Shown here piece after piece: positions 1-8,388 of a stretch of DNA of 64,000 bases; position 1 is the first letter of the stretch, and each line of letters opens with the position of its first letter. Under the pieces are notes generated by a model, which did no database searches, was not told the origin of the DNA, and worked only from the letters and a program-made list of their open reading frames with translations. The DNA lies in contig CABUKW010000003.1 in assembly GCA_902492275.1 (NCBI GenBank), positions 1 to 64,000 of the forward strand, read 5' to 3'. The translations under genes and the position numbers were made by a program. The stretch is from an uncultured Peptococcaceae bacterium. Its GTDB lineage: Bacteria > Bacillota > Peptococcia > Peptococcales > Peptococcaceae.

Positions 1-124
1 GGCAACACAAAAATTTTATATTTTTTTCATTGTCTACTTGACGGGTAGCACACCAGATAGCATTATGTCCTTCTTTTCTATATATGAAAACGCGAAGTAC
101 AGGATAAATTTTCTATATTGATTC

Positions 125-874
125 TTATTGAAAAAACTGATTCAGTTTTTCTTCTAGCTGTTCTGCCCATTGGTCTGCATTTTTTTCGACCTCTACGCCC
201 CAACGATCCAGATTACGGGTTAACAGTTCTTCCGCAGCAGATATTTTTTCCTCAATATCCTCCGAAAAATTATCGCTGCCTAAATTTCCAGTTAACGTGT
301 TGCAAAGTGAATCGTCCAGCTGAATTTGCCAGTTGTTGTCGATTTTTTTCAATTGAATAGAAACTGTTGTAGTAAAATCACCGGTGCAATTTTGTAGATA
401 GGGCAATAAATTTTCCGGACTGTTACGGGCTTCGTCAATGGTATTGTGAATAAGAGAGGTTAGATTGGAACCACTTGTCTGATTGTTATTGATGTTTTGA
501 ATTAAATCTGCCATATAGATGCCTACTGCATTGGAAAAATCTTTATTGTGAATGGTCACGCTGGCTGTAGCCGTATCGTTCTCAATTTGTACAGAATTTA
601 TTTCCCAGGAAAGATCTGCTACCAGTTCCTGCGCTAACAGCGTTTTACTTTTCAATTGCTTTTTGCTGAAAAGGTCACTGAATAACTGATAACTGGCGCC
701 TACTTTGTTGTTGGTGCAAGCATTAAAGGTAGTCATATCCAAATCCTTTAAGGCAGAAAATGCAGTATCAATTGTTTCCTCCGGCGTTTGGGTCGGTCTG
801 CTCTGATTACCGCAGCCTGCCAGCAGCAGCGCGCAAATCAGAGATAAACTAATGGCGTAAGTAATTCGTTTCAT
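125..874 (-). CDS. Putative lipoprotein of unknown function
   Basis: A 249-residue exported lipoprotein. Residues 1-20 form a signal peptide ending in the lipobox LLAGC with Cys21 as the lipid site, so the mature protein should sit on the outer face of the cytoplasmic membrane. The mature part starts with a TPEETIDTAFSALKDLD segment, a pattern seen at the start of NTF2-like small lipoproteins (DUF4878/DUF5105 type), followed by a mixed alpha/beta region and a C-terminal amphipathic helix rich in Glu and Gln. The start is supported by GGAAGGGG upstream. No neighbour suggests a substrate. The family assignment is tentative; the lipoprotein call is firm. Confidence 0.8.
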   Translation of the reverse strand: MKRITYAISLSLICALLLAGCGNQSRPTQTPEETIDTAFSALKDLDMTTFNACTNNKVGASYQLFSDLFSKKQLKSKTLLAQELVADLSWEINSVQIENDTATASVTIHNKDFSNAVGIYMADLIQNINNNQTSGSNLTSLIHNTIDEARNSPENLLPYLQNCTGDFTTTVSIQLKKIDNNWQIQLDDSLCNTLTGNLGSDNFSEDIEEKISAAEELLTRNLDRWGVEVEKNADQWAEQLEEKLNQFFQ

Positions 875-1074
875 AAGAAGGTCCCCTTCCTGTGCTATTC
901 ACAAACACAATAACATTACCTCTTATTGTAGCAGAAAATCGTGCTGATGAAAATTTTTTTCCGTCAAAAAAATGTGAAGAAATTATGAAGATATAGCGAT
1001 TTTACGTTGTTGTTGCATATTCTGTTGAGCAATGATAAAATGAATAGAGAAACCATCGACGGGGAGGGGATTTG

Positions 1075-1956
1075 ATGCAGAAGAGATTGCCTTATTTACT
1101 GGGTATCGCTATTTTGTGCTGTATTATTTTGATGCTGTTTACGTTTTTGTTTGGCTTCTTGTTCGGCAATCCGCTGGTGGCTTGGCATAATCATCAGTTG
1201 AAGGCTGCATTGCAGGATTTGCCGGAGGGTACCGTGACGCTAGAAGAAGCAGTACCGTTTGCGTGGGACATGGTGTACAGCTTTGATCCCTATACGTCAC
1301 GGGCAGAGATGGAAAGCGTGATGCATCTGAAAAGCGCTTCCATTCGTGAGGGCGTCAGCGAAGAACAGCGCAGCATTGTCTTTACCAAAGGGAATAAAGT
1401 CGTGTGCAGTGTCTGCAATCCAACAGGCTACGATATCTGGGGGGTTCCCGTCTATACTGTGCATGGAGATTCTTCTGACCAGTTGCGCAGGAAAAATTAT
1501 TCATTCCTGCAATATGGTACAAATGCTCAATTTGCAGTAAGCCATGAAAAGGGAAAGGTAACGCTGTGTTATATTGACCAGGAAATATCGGAAGCGGAAA
1601 AAATGGATATGCAAATTTTTCAATATAAAAATTTGCAGCTGGGTATCACCAAGGTTTGTGATGTGCGTACAGAAACTTGGGTTGATGATATGGGCGACAG
1701 GCAGGAACTACCTGTTTATGTCTGCGCGCCCGGCGCAAACATAATCGTTTTACATGCCGATATGGCTGATGGTTCCTATTATGAAGATGGTTTGCCGCAC
1801 GGTCAATGGAAGATTTATCAATCGGCAGCTGATTATAGCTGGGAAGAAAAAATCGAAATTTTGGATGATATGGAGCCTTTTATGGTTACGGAAAACACCA
1901 AAGGCATTGGCGCAGAAAGCGTGTATGTGCTGCGTTTTGAGATGGCGCAGGAATAA
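1075..1956 (+). CDS. Membrane-anchored extracytoplasmic protein, unknown
   Basis: A 293-residue protein with one strongly hydrophobic N-terminal segment (about residues 6-29) and a soluble remainder, so it is probably anchored with its bulk outside the cytoplasm. I chose the ATG at 1075 rather than the TTG three bases earlier because GGGGAGGGG lies four to five bases upstream. The soluble part has no motif I recognise. It is divergent from the lipoprotein gene upstream and ends about 115 bases before a convergent membrane protein gene, so it is probably a single-gene unit. Confidence 0.75.
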   Translation: MQKRLPYLLGIAILCCIILMLFTFLFGFLFGNPLVAWHNHQLKAALQDLPEGTVTLEEAVPFAWDMVYSFDPYTSRAEMESVMHLKSASIREGVSEEQRSIVFTKGNKVVCSVCNPTGYDIWGVPVYTVHGDSSDQLRRKNYSFLQYGTNAQFAVSHEKGKVTLCYIDQEISEAEKMDMQIFQYKNLQLGITKVCDVRTETWVDDMGDRQELPVYVCAPGANIIVLHADMADGSYYEDGLPHGQWKIYQSAADYSWEEKIEILDDMEPFMVTENTKGIGAESVYVLRFEMAQE

Positions 1957-2072
1957 TAAAACAAAGCGCCAATGTTGGCAGCCACAAAAGCTGCACCGAT
2001 TCCATTTGCCAAAACGGTCAATCAAGAACAGCGGCGATGAAGCAGATACTCAACAAAATGACTGACATCCAT

Positions 2073-2720
2073 TTATTGATTTGGAGTGTCAGGGAAGCGA
2101 CTATTTTGCTCATGGGAAGTCTCCTCTTGCTCAATTTTAGCCGGATATCGCCATTGCAGCCAACTTTGCTGCGTTTGAAAGGCAGTTCCTATAAAAAGAA
2201 AAAGCATGAATCCTAAAGAGCCCAGATATTTCATTCTATTTAAAGAGCTAAAATAATAGCCTTCCAATAAGAGTTTGCATTCAAAAGCAAGCGTAAATTC
2301 AGCAATGAGAGAAATAAACAAGTAAAGCCAGAACTTCATACAGAAATTTTGACTATTTTTCTGCAATACATAGCAGACCAATGCAATCAACAAAGCAAAC
2401 ACATAACCAAATAATATCAGCGGATTTTTCTGGACGAAAGGCGACCAATTCCATACCAGAAGCAGAAGCAAGGGAAACAGCAGCGCATAGAGCAGGGGCA
2501 GCGCCAAACGCAAAAAAAAGGGCGGCTTTTCCGTTTGCTTTCCGTTCGTCTTTGCTAGTCCCTCCTGCAAAGCTTCCTGCTTTGCTTCTTCCCAGGTCGC
2601 AGCTATTTTGGGGCTTAGTCCGCGCAGGCTTTGGAAGAAAGGCTCCCATTTTGCCTGATAGATGATGAATCTGGTGCCAATAAGCATAAATAGAATGATT
2701 GCTAGTATCAAGATTGCCAT
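2073..2720 (-). CDS. Multi-pass membrane protein, unknown
   Basis: About 215 residues with an N-terminal transmembrane helix, a charged segment of roughly 45 residues, and then about four hydrophobic helices in the C-terminal two thirds. The start at 2720 (second Met) is preferred because AAGGAG lies nine bases upstream of it, while the first possible ATG at 2729 directly abuts the ribosome site. The tail is short, hydrophilic and rich in Gln/Glu/Asn. I do not recognise a family. It is convergent with the preceding gene. Confidence 0.7.
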   Translation of the reverse strand: MAILILAIILFMLIGTRFIIYQAKWEPFFQSLRGLSPKIAATWEEAKQEALQEGLAKTNGKQTEKPPFFLRLALPLLYALLFPLLLLLVWNWSPFVQKNPLILFGYVFALLIALVCYVLQKNSQNFCMKFWLYLFISLIAEFTLAFECKLLLEGYYFSSLNRMKYLGSLGFMLFLFIGTAFQTQQSWLQWRYPAKIEQEETSHEQNSRFPDTPNQ

Positions 2721-2813
2721 GGAATTCATCTCCTTGCCTGTTGTAAAATTTTTTGTTTTATTGTTGTATCATAAACAGCTATAGCAGCTCTAGCTTCTGT
2801 AAAAGTGGCCAGC

Positions 2814-3230
2814 TTATTTCTTTTTTAAAATCTGCTCTAGCAATAAATCGCATACTTCTGGGTAAAGCTGTTGCTGCTTGCAGGCTTTCAATAAAAATTG
2901 AGGGTTGATTTCTCTATCTGGAAATAGTTCTTGTATATATTGGCGAAACTGCGCTCCAAATTGTTCAAAAGGAACCGATGTGTCGAAAGGGATAGCTTCT
3001 CCATTCACAGTAGTAAAAATTTCTGGAAAAACGCTATTGTTCAAGCTAGCATCAATTTTTGCCAGCGTTCTTAAAATTTTTGTAGCCTCTATTTCAGACA
3101 GTTGAAAGTCAATTACAAATTGAAAAAACATATCATTTGTTTCTTTGGGCAGCATCATCATAAGCAATTTTATATGATAACGCAATCTTTCTGTTTCTCT
3201 TTTCAATTCTTCGTATTGCGTTGTATGCAT
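2814..3230 (-). CDS. Small helical protein, DUF1878/YhaI-like
   Basis: A soluble 138-residue protein. An N-terminal coiled-coil-like helix (ELKRETERLRYHIKLL) is followed by an acidic helical segment ending in FQLSEIEATKIL, and the C-terminus reads LLKACKQQQLYPEVCDLLLEQ. That order resembles Bacillus YhaI-type proteins (DUF1878), whose biochemical role is unknown. The ribosome site is weak (AAAGG about 10 bases upstream). The gene stands alone between a membrane protein gene and a sodium symporter gene. The family link is by pattern only. Confidence 0.6.
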   Translation of the reverse strand: MHTTQYEELKRETERLRYHIKLLMMMLPKETNDMFFQFVIDFQLSEIEATKILRTLAKIDASLNNSVFPEIFTTVNGEAIPFDTSVPFEQFGAQFRQYIQELFPDREINPQFLLKACKQQQLYPEVCDLLLEQILKKK

Positions 3231-3462
3231 TTTTTTCAGCCTTTCTAAAAAAGTTCTTATTGTATCTTATTGCAATAGCTTCTGCAAAAGTGGTCGATTT
3301 TCCTGTAAAAGTGGTAGCTTTACAAGTTCATTATGCGCGCTTTGAATTGTTGATATTTGCGGCGGGACATGGGCAGTTGATGTTGATAGGCTTCTGCCGT
3401 GATTATAGCAAAAGAATAGAAAATCGTCATCTATGATGAATAACACCGCAGCAGCGCAGTAA

Positions 3463-3503
3463 AAAACAGACCAGAAATCGGCTTTGATTTCTGGTCTGTT
3501 TTT
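3463..3503 (-). terminator. Intrinsic terminator of the sodium symporter gene
   Basis: A long perfect hairpin (ACAGACCAGAAATC paired with GATTTCTGGTCTGT) lies four bases beyond the symporter stop codon and is flanked by A6 and T6 tracts, so it could act in both directions. Confidence 0.85.
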
Positions 3504-3506
3504 TGT

Positions 3507-4880
3507 TTAGCCGGCAAATTTCTGCCAATAACCCATCACAAAGATAAAAAGGATAATCAACGGCAGGATGTAGCTTACATAGAAACGAATTGCCTTCGGG
3601 AACTTAATGCCGGAACCGGTGTCGGCTTCAGCAATAAAATTATGCCAGCCCCAGCCATATCTGCTGGTGCAGAATAACAGATAGAGCAGACTGCCCAGCG
3701 GCAGCAGATTGTTGGATACGATGAAATCTTCCAAATCCTGAATGGTGGAGCCGTCGCCCAGCGGCGCAAAGTCGCTCCATAAGTTGAAACCCAGCACGCA
3801 GGGCATGGATAGAATGATAATCAGAATGACGTTGAAGATAACAGCTTTTTTGCGCTCCCAGCCCCACAAATCCATGGCAAAGCTGATGATATTTTCAAAT
3901 ACAGCAATGATGGTGGACAAAGCCGCAAAGCTCATGAAGATGAAGAACAGCGTTCCCCACAGCTGACCGCCGGCCATCTGATTAAAAATATTAGGCAGTG
4001 TCACAAACACCAGGCCCGGCCCCTGTCCGGCGTCGATACCAAAGGCAAAGCTGGCAGGAATAATGGCCAAGCCAGCCAGCAAAGCCACCAGCGTATCCAG
4101 CGCGCAAATGCTGATGGTTTCGCCGGTTAAAGAGCGGTCCTTACTGATGTAACTGCCAAAGATGGCCATAGCGCCAATTCCTAAGCTCAGCGTGAAAAAC
4201 GCCTGCCCCATAGCGGCAAAAATGACTTCGCCCATACCTGCTTCCACCATGCGTGAAAAATCGGGAATTAAATAAAACGCAATCCCCGCCCCTGCGCCGG
4301 GCAGTGTTACGCTGCGGATGCACAGCGCAATCAAAATGATAAACAGGCAGCTCATCATAGCTTTGGTGATGCGCTCCACGCCGTTTTGCAGGCCCATGCT
4401 GCACACCAAAAAGCCGATTAGCACCGTCACAATCATCCACGCGGTCATATAGCCAGGCTGGGCCAGCATACTGTTAAACACGCCGCCCACTTCCTCGGGC
4501 GTTAAGCCGTTGAATTCTCCAGCCAGCATTTTCAGCACATAGGCCAGCATCCAACCGCCTACTGTGGTGTAAAACATCATCAGCAGATAATTGCCTGCTA
4601 TGGCGATGTAACTGGTGAGATGCCATTTACTGCCCTTCGGTTCCAGAACATGAAAGCTGCGCGCCGCCGATTTCTGACTGGCGCGGCCTACCGAAAACTC
4701 CATTACCATAATAGGCATGCCGAGAATGACAAGAAACAACAGATAAATTAAAACGAACGCTGCGCCGCCATATTGACCGGTGATGAACGGAAACCGCCAT
4801 ACATTCCCCAGTCCAATGGCGCAGCCTGCTGAAATGAGAATAAATCCCAAGCGGGACGAAAATCGTTCACGTTTCTCCAT
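3507..4880 (-). CDS. Sodium-dependent amino acid transporter (NSS/SNF family)
   Basis: A 457-residue neurotransmitter:sodium symporter family protein that should import an amino acid with Na+ across the inner membrane. The diagnostic first helix is present (SAGCAIGLGNVWRFPF, around residues 17-32), followed by a GGAAFVLIY stretch and a PIMVMEFSVGR segment. About eleven membrane helices are visible, the usual number for bacterial members such as MhsT and TnaT. The substrate cannot be read from the sequence; hydrophobic or aromatic amino acids are typical. It is monocistronic, with its own promoter and terminator. Confidence 0.93.
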   Translation of the reverse strand: MEKRERFSSRLGFILISAGCAIGLGNVWRFPFITGQYGGAAFVLIYLLFLVILGMPIMVMEFSVGRASQKSAARSFHVLEPKGSKWHLTSYIAIAGNYLLMMFYTTVGGWMLAYVLKMLAGEFNGLTPEEVGGVFNSMLAQPGYMTAWMIVTVLIGFLVCSMGLQNGVERITKAMMSCLFIILIALCIRSVTLPGAGAGIAFYLIPDFSRMVEAGMGEVIFAAMGQAFFTLSLGIGAMAIFGSYISKDRSLTGETISICALDTLVALLAGLAIIPASFAFGIDAGQGPGLVFVTLPNIFNQMAGGQLWGTLFFIFMSFAALSTIIAVFENIISFAMDLWGWERKKAVIFNVILIIILSMPCVLGFNLWSDFAPLGDGSTIQDLEDFIVSNNLLPLGSLLYLLFCTSRYGWGWHNFIAEADTGSGIKFPKAIRFYVSYILPLIILFIFVMGYWQKFAG

Positions 4881-4930
4881 TACAGCAAAAGCCCCCTTTT
4901 TTTATTGAATTGAATTTTGTATACCGTATC

Positions 4931-4960
4931 AGGATAGCACAGGGATAAGAAGCGTGTCAA
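4931..4960 (-). promoter_or_regulatory. Sigma-A-type promoter of the sodium symporter
   Basis: On the minus strand TTGACA (4960-4955) is followed after 18 bases by TATCCT (4936-4931), about 50 bases upstream of the ATG at 4880. The leader contains A7 followed by G5, which supplies the ribosome site. Confidence 0.65.
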
Positions 4961-5009
4961 TGCGCGTATTGGGGGAAATTCATTGTCGTTTTTTTTGCGA
5001 CCTATCCGT

Positions 5010-5116
5010 TTTTGTTTGCTTCCCTTTGTCTATCCCTCCGCTGTCCGTCAGGCCAGATTGCCAGAGATATGAAAAAAAGAGAGGGGCCGGTGATTTACAG
5101 ACTCCTCTCTTTTTTG
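5010..5116. repeat. Direct repeat copy 1 flanking a toxin-antitoxin pair
   Basis: This ~100-base segment (TTTGC, CTATCCCTCCG, CCGTCAGGCCAGATTGCC, AGATATGA, then an AGAGAGGGG...CCTCTCT hairpin) recurs at 5807-5905 with roughly 85-90% identity. The two copies bracket exactly the toxin-antitoxin genes. The hairpin part also acts as the toxin gene's terminator. Confidence 0.8.
5072..5115 (-). terminator. Terminator after the toxin gene (inside repeat copy 1)
   Basis: AGAGAGGGG...CCTCTCT forms a stem around a short loop, with A7 before it and T6 after it. It lies just beyond the toxin stop codon. Confidence 0.75.
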
Positions 5117-5128
5117 GTGCGGTTTTGT

Positions 5129-5470
5129 TTATTCTTGATATGGTGATTTATCTGCTGCAATGTCTTCAAATAAGGTGCGCATGTAATCACGACGGGCATA
5201 AAGGATACGATCCACGTAAATTTCGTTTTCACAGATGCGGTAAAAGCTCAGATAGTTTCCGCTGGCTATAAAGCGGTAATCGCTCTCTACATCTGCAATG
5301 GCGGACAGTGCAGTGCCTGCTTGTGCGTATGTTTTCAAAATACGGAGACTTTTTGTGATTTTACTGATAACTGCCAGCGCTGCAGAAGGATTTAGAAGAT
5401 CTTCCTCGATATAGGTCTTGATTTCAATTAGGTCGTTCTGAGCCTCCTCGGATAAATACAGATTATTCAT
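5129..5470 (-). CDS. ParE/RelE-superfamily toxin
   Basis: A 113-residue toxin of the RelE/ParE fold. The N-terminus YLSEEAQNDLIEIKTYIEED is the classic first beta strand and helix, and the middle reads DYRFIASGNYLSFYRI, ending in VDRILYARRDYMRTL, which matches the YRI...ILYARRD pattern of ParE-like proteins. Members act on gyrase or on ribosome-bound mRNA; which one applies here cannot be read off. The ATG at 5470 overlaps the antitoxin stop by eight bases, so the pair is translationally coupled. The longer frame begins with a TTG and is less likely. Confidence 0.88.
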   Translation of the reverse strand: MNNLYLSEEAQNDLIEIKTYIEEDLLNPSAALAVISKITKSLRILKTYAQAGTALSAIADVESDYRFIASGNYLSFYRICENEIYVDRILYARRDYMRTLFEDIAADKSPYQE

Positions 5471-5717
5471 TGCCAATTCCCAAGCGCTCTTCCACGGCTT
5501 CTAATGTCAGCCACCCGTTTTCCTCGCCGGATTTCCTGCCTTTGGCAAGCTCGTTTATCAGTTGGATTGTAGCCTGGGTCTTTTCATAATCCTGTATATC
5601 CAGAATTGCATATCGGCCTCGCCCGTTCTTGGTCAAAAAAACAGGAGCGCCGATTGCAACATCATGCAAGACCTCACTATAATTGCGCAAATCAGAAATT
5701 GGTTTGATGTTCGGCAT
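5463..5717 (-). CDS. Phd/YefM-type antitoxin
   Basis: An 84-residue antitoxin with the usual N-terminal DNA-binding Phd/YefM fold: MPNIKPISDLRNYSEVLHDV, then PVFLTKNGRGRYAILDIQDYE. The C-terminal third should wrap around the toxin. I prefer the ATG at 5717 because AGAGGAG lies nine bases upstream and family members begin at this Met; the longer frame would start at 5753. The gene precedes and overlaps the toxin, the normal order for such an autoregulated operon. Confidence 0.88.
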   Translation of the reverse strand: MPNIKPISDLRNYSEVLHDVAIGAPVFLTKNGRGRYAILDIQDYEKTQATIQLINELAKGRKSGEENGWLTLEAVEERLGIGNE

Positions 5718-5806
5718 ATGGCTCAACTCCTCTCTAATCATAGTGTATCTCAATCTGCTGTAAAATTCAACAGCAATTTTTACAACAATATTGTTTGAGA
5801 TTTTCT

Positions 5807-5905
5807 TTTTGCTACTCTTTGCCTATCCCTCCGGTGGCCGTCAGGCCAGATTGCCGGAGATATGACAAAAAAGAGAGGGGTCGGTGATTTACCGACTCCT
5901 CTCTC
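5807..5905. repeat. Direct repeat copy 2 flanking a toxin-antitoxin pair
   Basis: This is the second copy of the 5010-5116 repeat, including the AGAGAGGGG...CCTCTCT stem-loop. It sits upstream of the antitoxin and just beyond the stop of the gene at 5919, where it can serve as that gene's terminator. Confidence 0.8.
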
Positions 5906-5918
5906 CGTTGTTGTGTTT

Positions 5919-6271
5919 TTATTTTTCTTCTGCCTTTGGCGCGGCAGGCGCGATGTGTTTCTCCAAAATTTTGCAGCCCTTGTTGCGATTTAGCTGACTG
6001 CGAATGTACAGCGTTAAGCGTTTGGCCATAGGGTCCGTCGTTTTCAGCACGATGCTGCTGTCGGTTTGCTTATAGCTTTGCACCTGATTCATCAGCACGA
6101 TGGCGTCCTGCCCCTTGGCCCGCTCCAAAAAAATCCCTGCTCGGCGATTAAAATGCTCACAGTCTCTTTTTCATCAATCTCTTTGTGACCGCTGCATTTG
6201 CCCAGACAAATCATGCAGTCCCGAGAGGTTTTGCGTTTTAATTCTTTATACGCAGCTTTTTCATAAAACAT
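5919..6271 (-). pseudogene. Frameshifted small gene (CxxC...C motif protein)
   Basis: An ATG at 6271 with AGGAG seven bases upstream opens a frame reading MFYEKAAYKELKRKTSRDCM, then CLGKCSGHKEIDEKE, and ends shortly after a run of seven T at about 6128-6134. The downstream 69 codons, in the -1 frame and ending at 5919, continue with LERAKGQDAIVLMNQVQSY. Adding one T (or a -1 slip on T7) joins them into a protein of about 117 residues. The CMICLGKC part could bind metal. It may be a true frameshift, a slippage-regulated gene or a sequence error. It sits downstream of the methionine aminopeptidase gene and may share its transcript. I do not recognise the family. Confidence 0.6.
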
Positions 6272-6306
6272 AGGCCTTCTCCTAAATTTCTATTCACAGC
6301 TTCAAA

Positions 6307-7176
6307 TTAATAGCTCAAAATTTCAAAGCCATCCTCCGTAACCAGCACAAAATGCTCCCACTGGGCCGAATCCTTACCGTCGGCGGTATACACGGTCCAG
6401 CCGTTGTTCTCATCGATAAATAAATCGGCAACACCGGCGTTAATCATCGGCTCTACAGTAAAGGTCATGCCCGGTACCAGCAGACAACCGGTGCCCCGTT
6501 GGCCTACATGGGCCACAAAGGGCTCTTCGTGGAACTCGATACCGCAGCCGTGACCGCCAAACTTGGTCACAACCGAATAGCCGTTGGCTTCGGCGTGTTC
6601 CTGCACAGCAGCGCCCACATCGCCCAGAAAACCCCACGGACGGATGGCAGCCAAACCGGCCTCCAAGCATTCACGGGCCACATCCACCAGGCGTCGGCGT
6701 TCTGGCGACACCTGACCGATGGTAAACATACGAGAGGCGTCGGAGTAAAAGCCCTTGTAAATGGTGGAAACGTCCACATTGACGATGTCGCCTTCCTTTA
6801 AAACGACATCCGGCGAGGGAATGCCGTGGCAAATTACGTTGTTGATGGAAGTGCAGACGCTTTTGGGAAAGCCCTCATAGTTGAGCGGCGCAGGGATAGC
6901 GCCGTGGGCCACTGTAAAATCATGCACTAACGTGTTGATTTCCTCCGTATTCATGCCAACATGAATATGGGCGGCAACATAGTCCAGCACAGCCGTGTTG
7001 ATGGCAGAGCTGGCCCGAATGCCCTCCAACTCCTTTATCGTGCGGATTGCTTCAAAGTCCGGCACCTCAAAGCCCTTTAAGGCGTAGGTGGCCACCTTGG
7101 CGTCCGCGTTGAGATGGCATTTTTTATATTTTAATCCGCTGCCGCACCAGCAGGGATCATTCCGTCCAATATTCAT
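6307..7176 (-). CDS. map: Methionine aminopeptidase type I with SEC-C zinc motif
   Basis: This 289-residue enzyme removes the initiator Met from nascent proteins. Residues 1-25 form a SEC-C zinc motif (Cys9, Cys11, Cys20, His21), a ribosome-associated addition common in Bacillota. The peptidase domain keeps all expected metal ligands: Asp135, Asp146, His209, Glu242 and Glu274 by alignment with the E. coli enzyme, plus the catalytic His117 in CHGIP. The family is short and soluble, as here. It is not in the ribosomal-protein cluster where map is often found, so this is probably a second, SEC-C-type copy. Confidence 0.95.
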   Translation of the reverse strand: MNIGRNDPCWCGSGLKYKKCHLNADAKVATYALKGFEVPDFEAIRTIKELEGIRASSAINTAVLDYVAAHIHVGMNTEEINTLVHDFTVAHGAIPAPLNYEGFPKSVCTSINNVICHGIPSPDVVLKEGDIVNVDVSTIYKGFYSDASRMFTIGQVSPERRRLVDVARECLEAGLAAIRPWGFLGDVGAAVQEHAEANGYSVVTKFGGHGCGIEFHEEPFVAHVGQRGTGCLLVPGMTFTVEPMINAGVADLFIDENNGWTVYTADGKDSAQWEHFVLVTEDGFEILSY

Positions 7177-7288
7177 AAAAAGTCACATTCCTTCTTTAGG
7201 TAATTTCTTAACAGTAAGTTCACAGCGTTTCTATTATACAATAAAACGGCAGGCAGGGAAAGCACCTGTTTCTTTTTTTCTGGCGACT

Positions 7289-7636
7289 TCATGTTTCAGC
7301 CTGCGGCAGACGGTTTTTATCGCCCCATTCGCACATGCCGTCCAAAATCGGGATTAACGATTTGCCCCGCTCCGTTAAGCTATATTCCACCTTGGGCGGA
7401 ATTTGCGGATACTCTTCCCGATGCACCAGCTGGTCGGCTTCCAGCTCCTTGAGCGAAGAACTCAGCGTTTTATAGGAAATGCCGCCGATATATTTTTTCA
7501 TCTCGTTAAACCGCACCACGCCAAACTCCATCAGCGTATACAAAATGGTCATCTTATATTTTCCGCTGATGAGCGATAAGGTATAGCTGAAGCCGGTGGT
7601 TTCCAACGATTCGGCAGAAATACAGCGCGTTTCCAT
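7289..7636 (-). CDS. HxlR-family transcriptional regulator
   Basis: A 115-residue winged-helix regulator with the HxlR signature: ISGKYKMTILYTLMEFGVVRFNEMKKYI, then ISYKTLSSSLKELEADQLVHR, then PPKVEYSLTERGKSLIPIL. Family members often sense electrophiles or quinones through an N-terminal cysteine; here Cys5 (METRCISAE) is in that position. It is divergent from a flavin-dependent oxidoreductase operon, with an imperfect inverted repeat between them, and probably represses that operon and itself. Confidence 0.93.
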   Translation of the reverse strand: METRCISAESLETTGFSYTLSLISGKYKMTILYTLMEFGVVRFNEMKKYIGGISYKTLSSSLKELEADQLVHREEYPQIPPKVEYSLTERGKSLIPILDGMCEWGDKNRLPQAET

Positions 7637-7675
7637 CCAGACACTCTCCTTTGCGTAAGTATATAAAGTCGATGT

Positions 7676-7702
7676 AAGTATCGCACCAAAATGTGCGTAC
7701 TT
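7676..7702. promoter_or_regulatory. Candidate HxlR operator
   Basis: The imperfect inverted repeat AAGTATCGCAC / GTGCGTACTT with a 6-base centre lies between the divergent HxlR gene and the oxidoreductase gene, overlapping the likely -35 region of the latter (TATAAT at 7723-7728). The right arm, TGTGCGTACTT, recurs at 21545-21555. Confidence 0.6.
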
Positions 7703-7802
7703 CTCAAACAGTAAATTCTGACTATAATTCTAGTTATAGAAGAAAGGATTGTCAATGCAGAAAGAACATAAAATTTGCATGATTGGAAAGGGGAAACTTC
7801 AA

Positions 7803-8354
7803 ATGGGTAAAAGGATCATCGTATTAAACGGCAGTTCCCGCAAAAGCGGCAACACCTCAGCTTTGGTGCGCGAGTTTGTGCGCGGCGCTGAGCAGGCAGG
7901 CAACACGGTAACCGTGTTTGATTTGGGCAGTATGCAGATTAACGGCTGCAAAGGCTGTTTTGGCGGCGGAAAAAATCCCGACAGTCCCTGCGTACAAAAG
8001 GACGACATGGAAAAAATTTATCCGGCTTACAAAGAAGCCGACGTTTTGGTGTTGGCCTCGCCCTTATATTATTGGACCATAAGCGGACAGCTAAAGACAG
8101 CCTTCGACAGACTGTTCGCCGTTGCCGAATGTGACGCCAACTATCGCAATCCGCAAAAAGAAACGGTGCTGCTGATGGCCGCCGAAGGCTACGGTTTTGA
8201 AGAAAGCCAATACTGGTACGACCGGTTAGAACGGCACTTAGGCTGGAAGAGCTTAGGCAAAGTGCTGTGCGGCGGCGTGATGGAAATTGGCGATATCAAA
8301 GGGAGAAAAGAATTGGAGGACGCCTATCGCTTGGGAAATTCCATTCAAGCATAG
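7803..8354 (+). CDS. NAD(P)H-dependent FMN oxidoreductase (flavodoxin fold)
   Basis: A 183-residue flavodoxin-like reductase. The FMN phosphate loop is seen in LNGSSRKSGNTSALV near the N-terminus, with the cysteine pair in INGCKGCFGGG and a SPLYYWTISGQLKTAFDR motif typical of the iron-sulfur flavoprotein/NADPH-dependent FMN reductase family. The start at 7803 fits the family and has GGAAAGGGG upstream; an ATG at 7755 with its own ribosome site would add 16 residues. It is the first gene of an HxlR-controlled pair and probably reduces quinones, nitro compounds or flavin. Confidence 0.88.
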   Translation: MGKRIIVLNGSSRKSGNTSALVREFVRGAEQAGNTVTVFDLGSMQINGCKGCFGGGKNPDSPCVQKDDMEKIYPAYKEADVLVLASPLYYWTISGQLKTAFDRLFAVAECDANYRNPQKETVLLMAAEGYGFEESQYWYDRLERHLGWKSLGKVLCGGVMEIGDIKGRKELEDAYRLGNSIQA

Positions 8355-8388
8355 TGCAGTTCAATAAAAACGGAGAGGAGTTTTTCTT

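Noticed and set aside
1..124. Gene or promoter at the left edge
   Set aside because: Only AT-rich sequence with an isolated TTGACG is seen before the lipoprotein stop; nothing can be supported.
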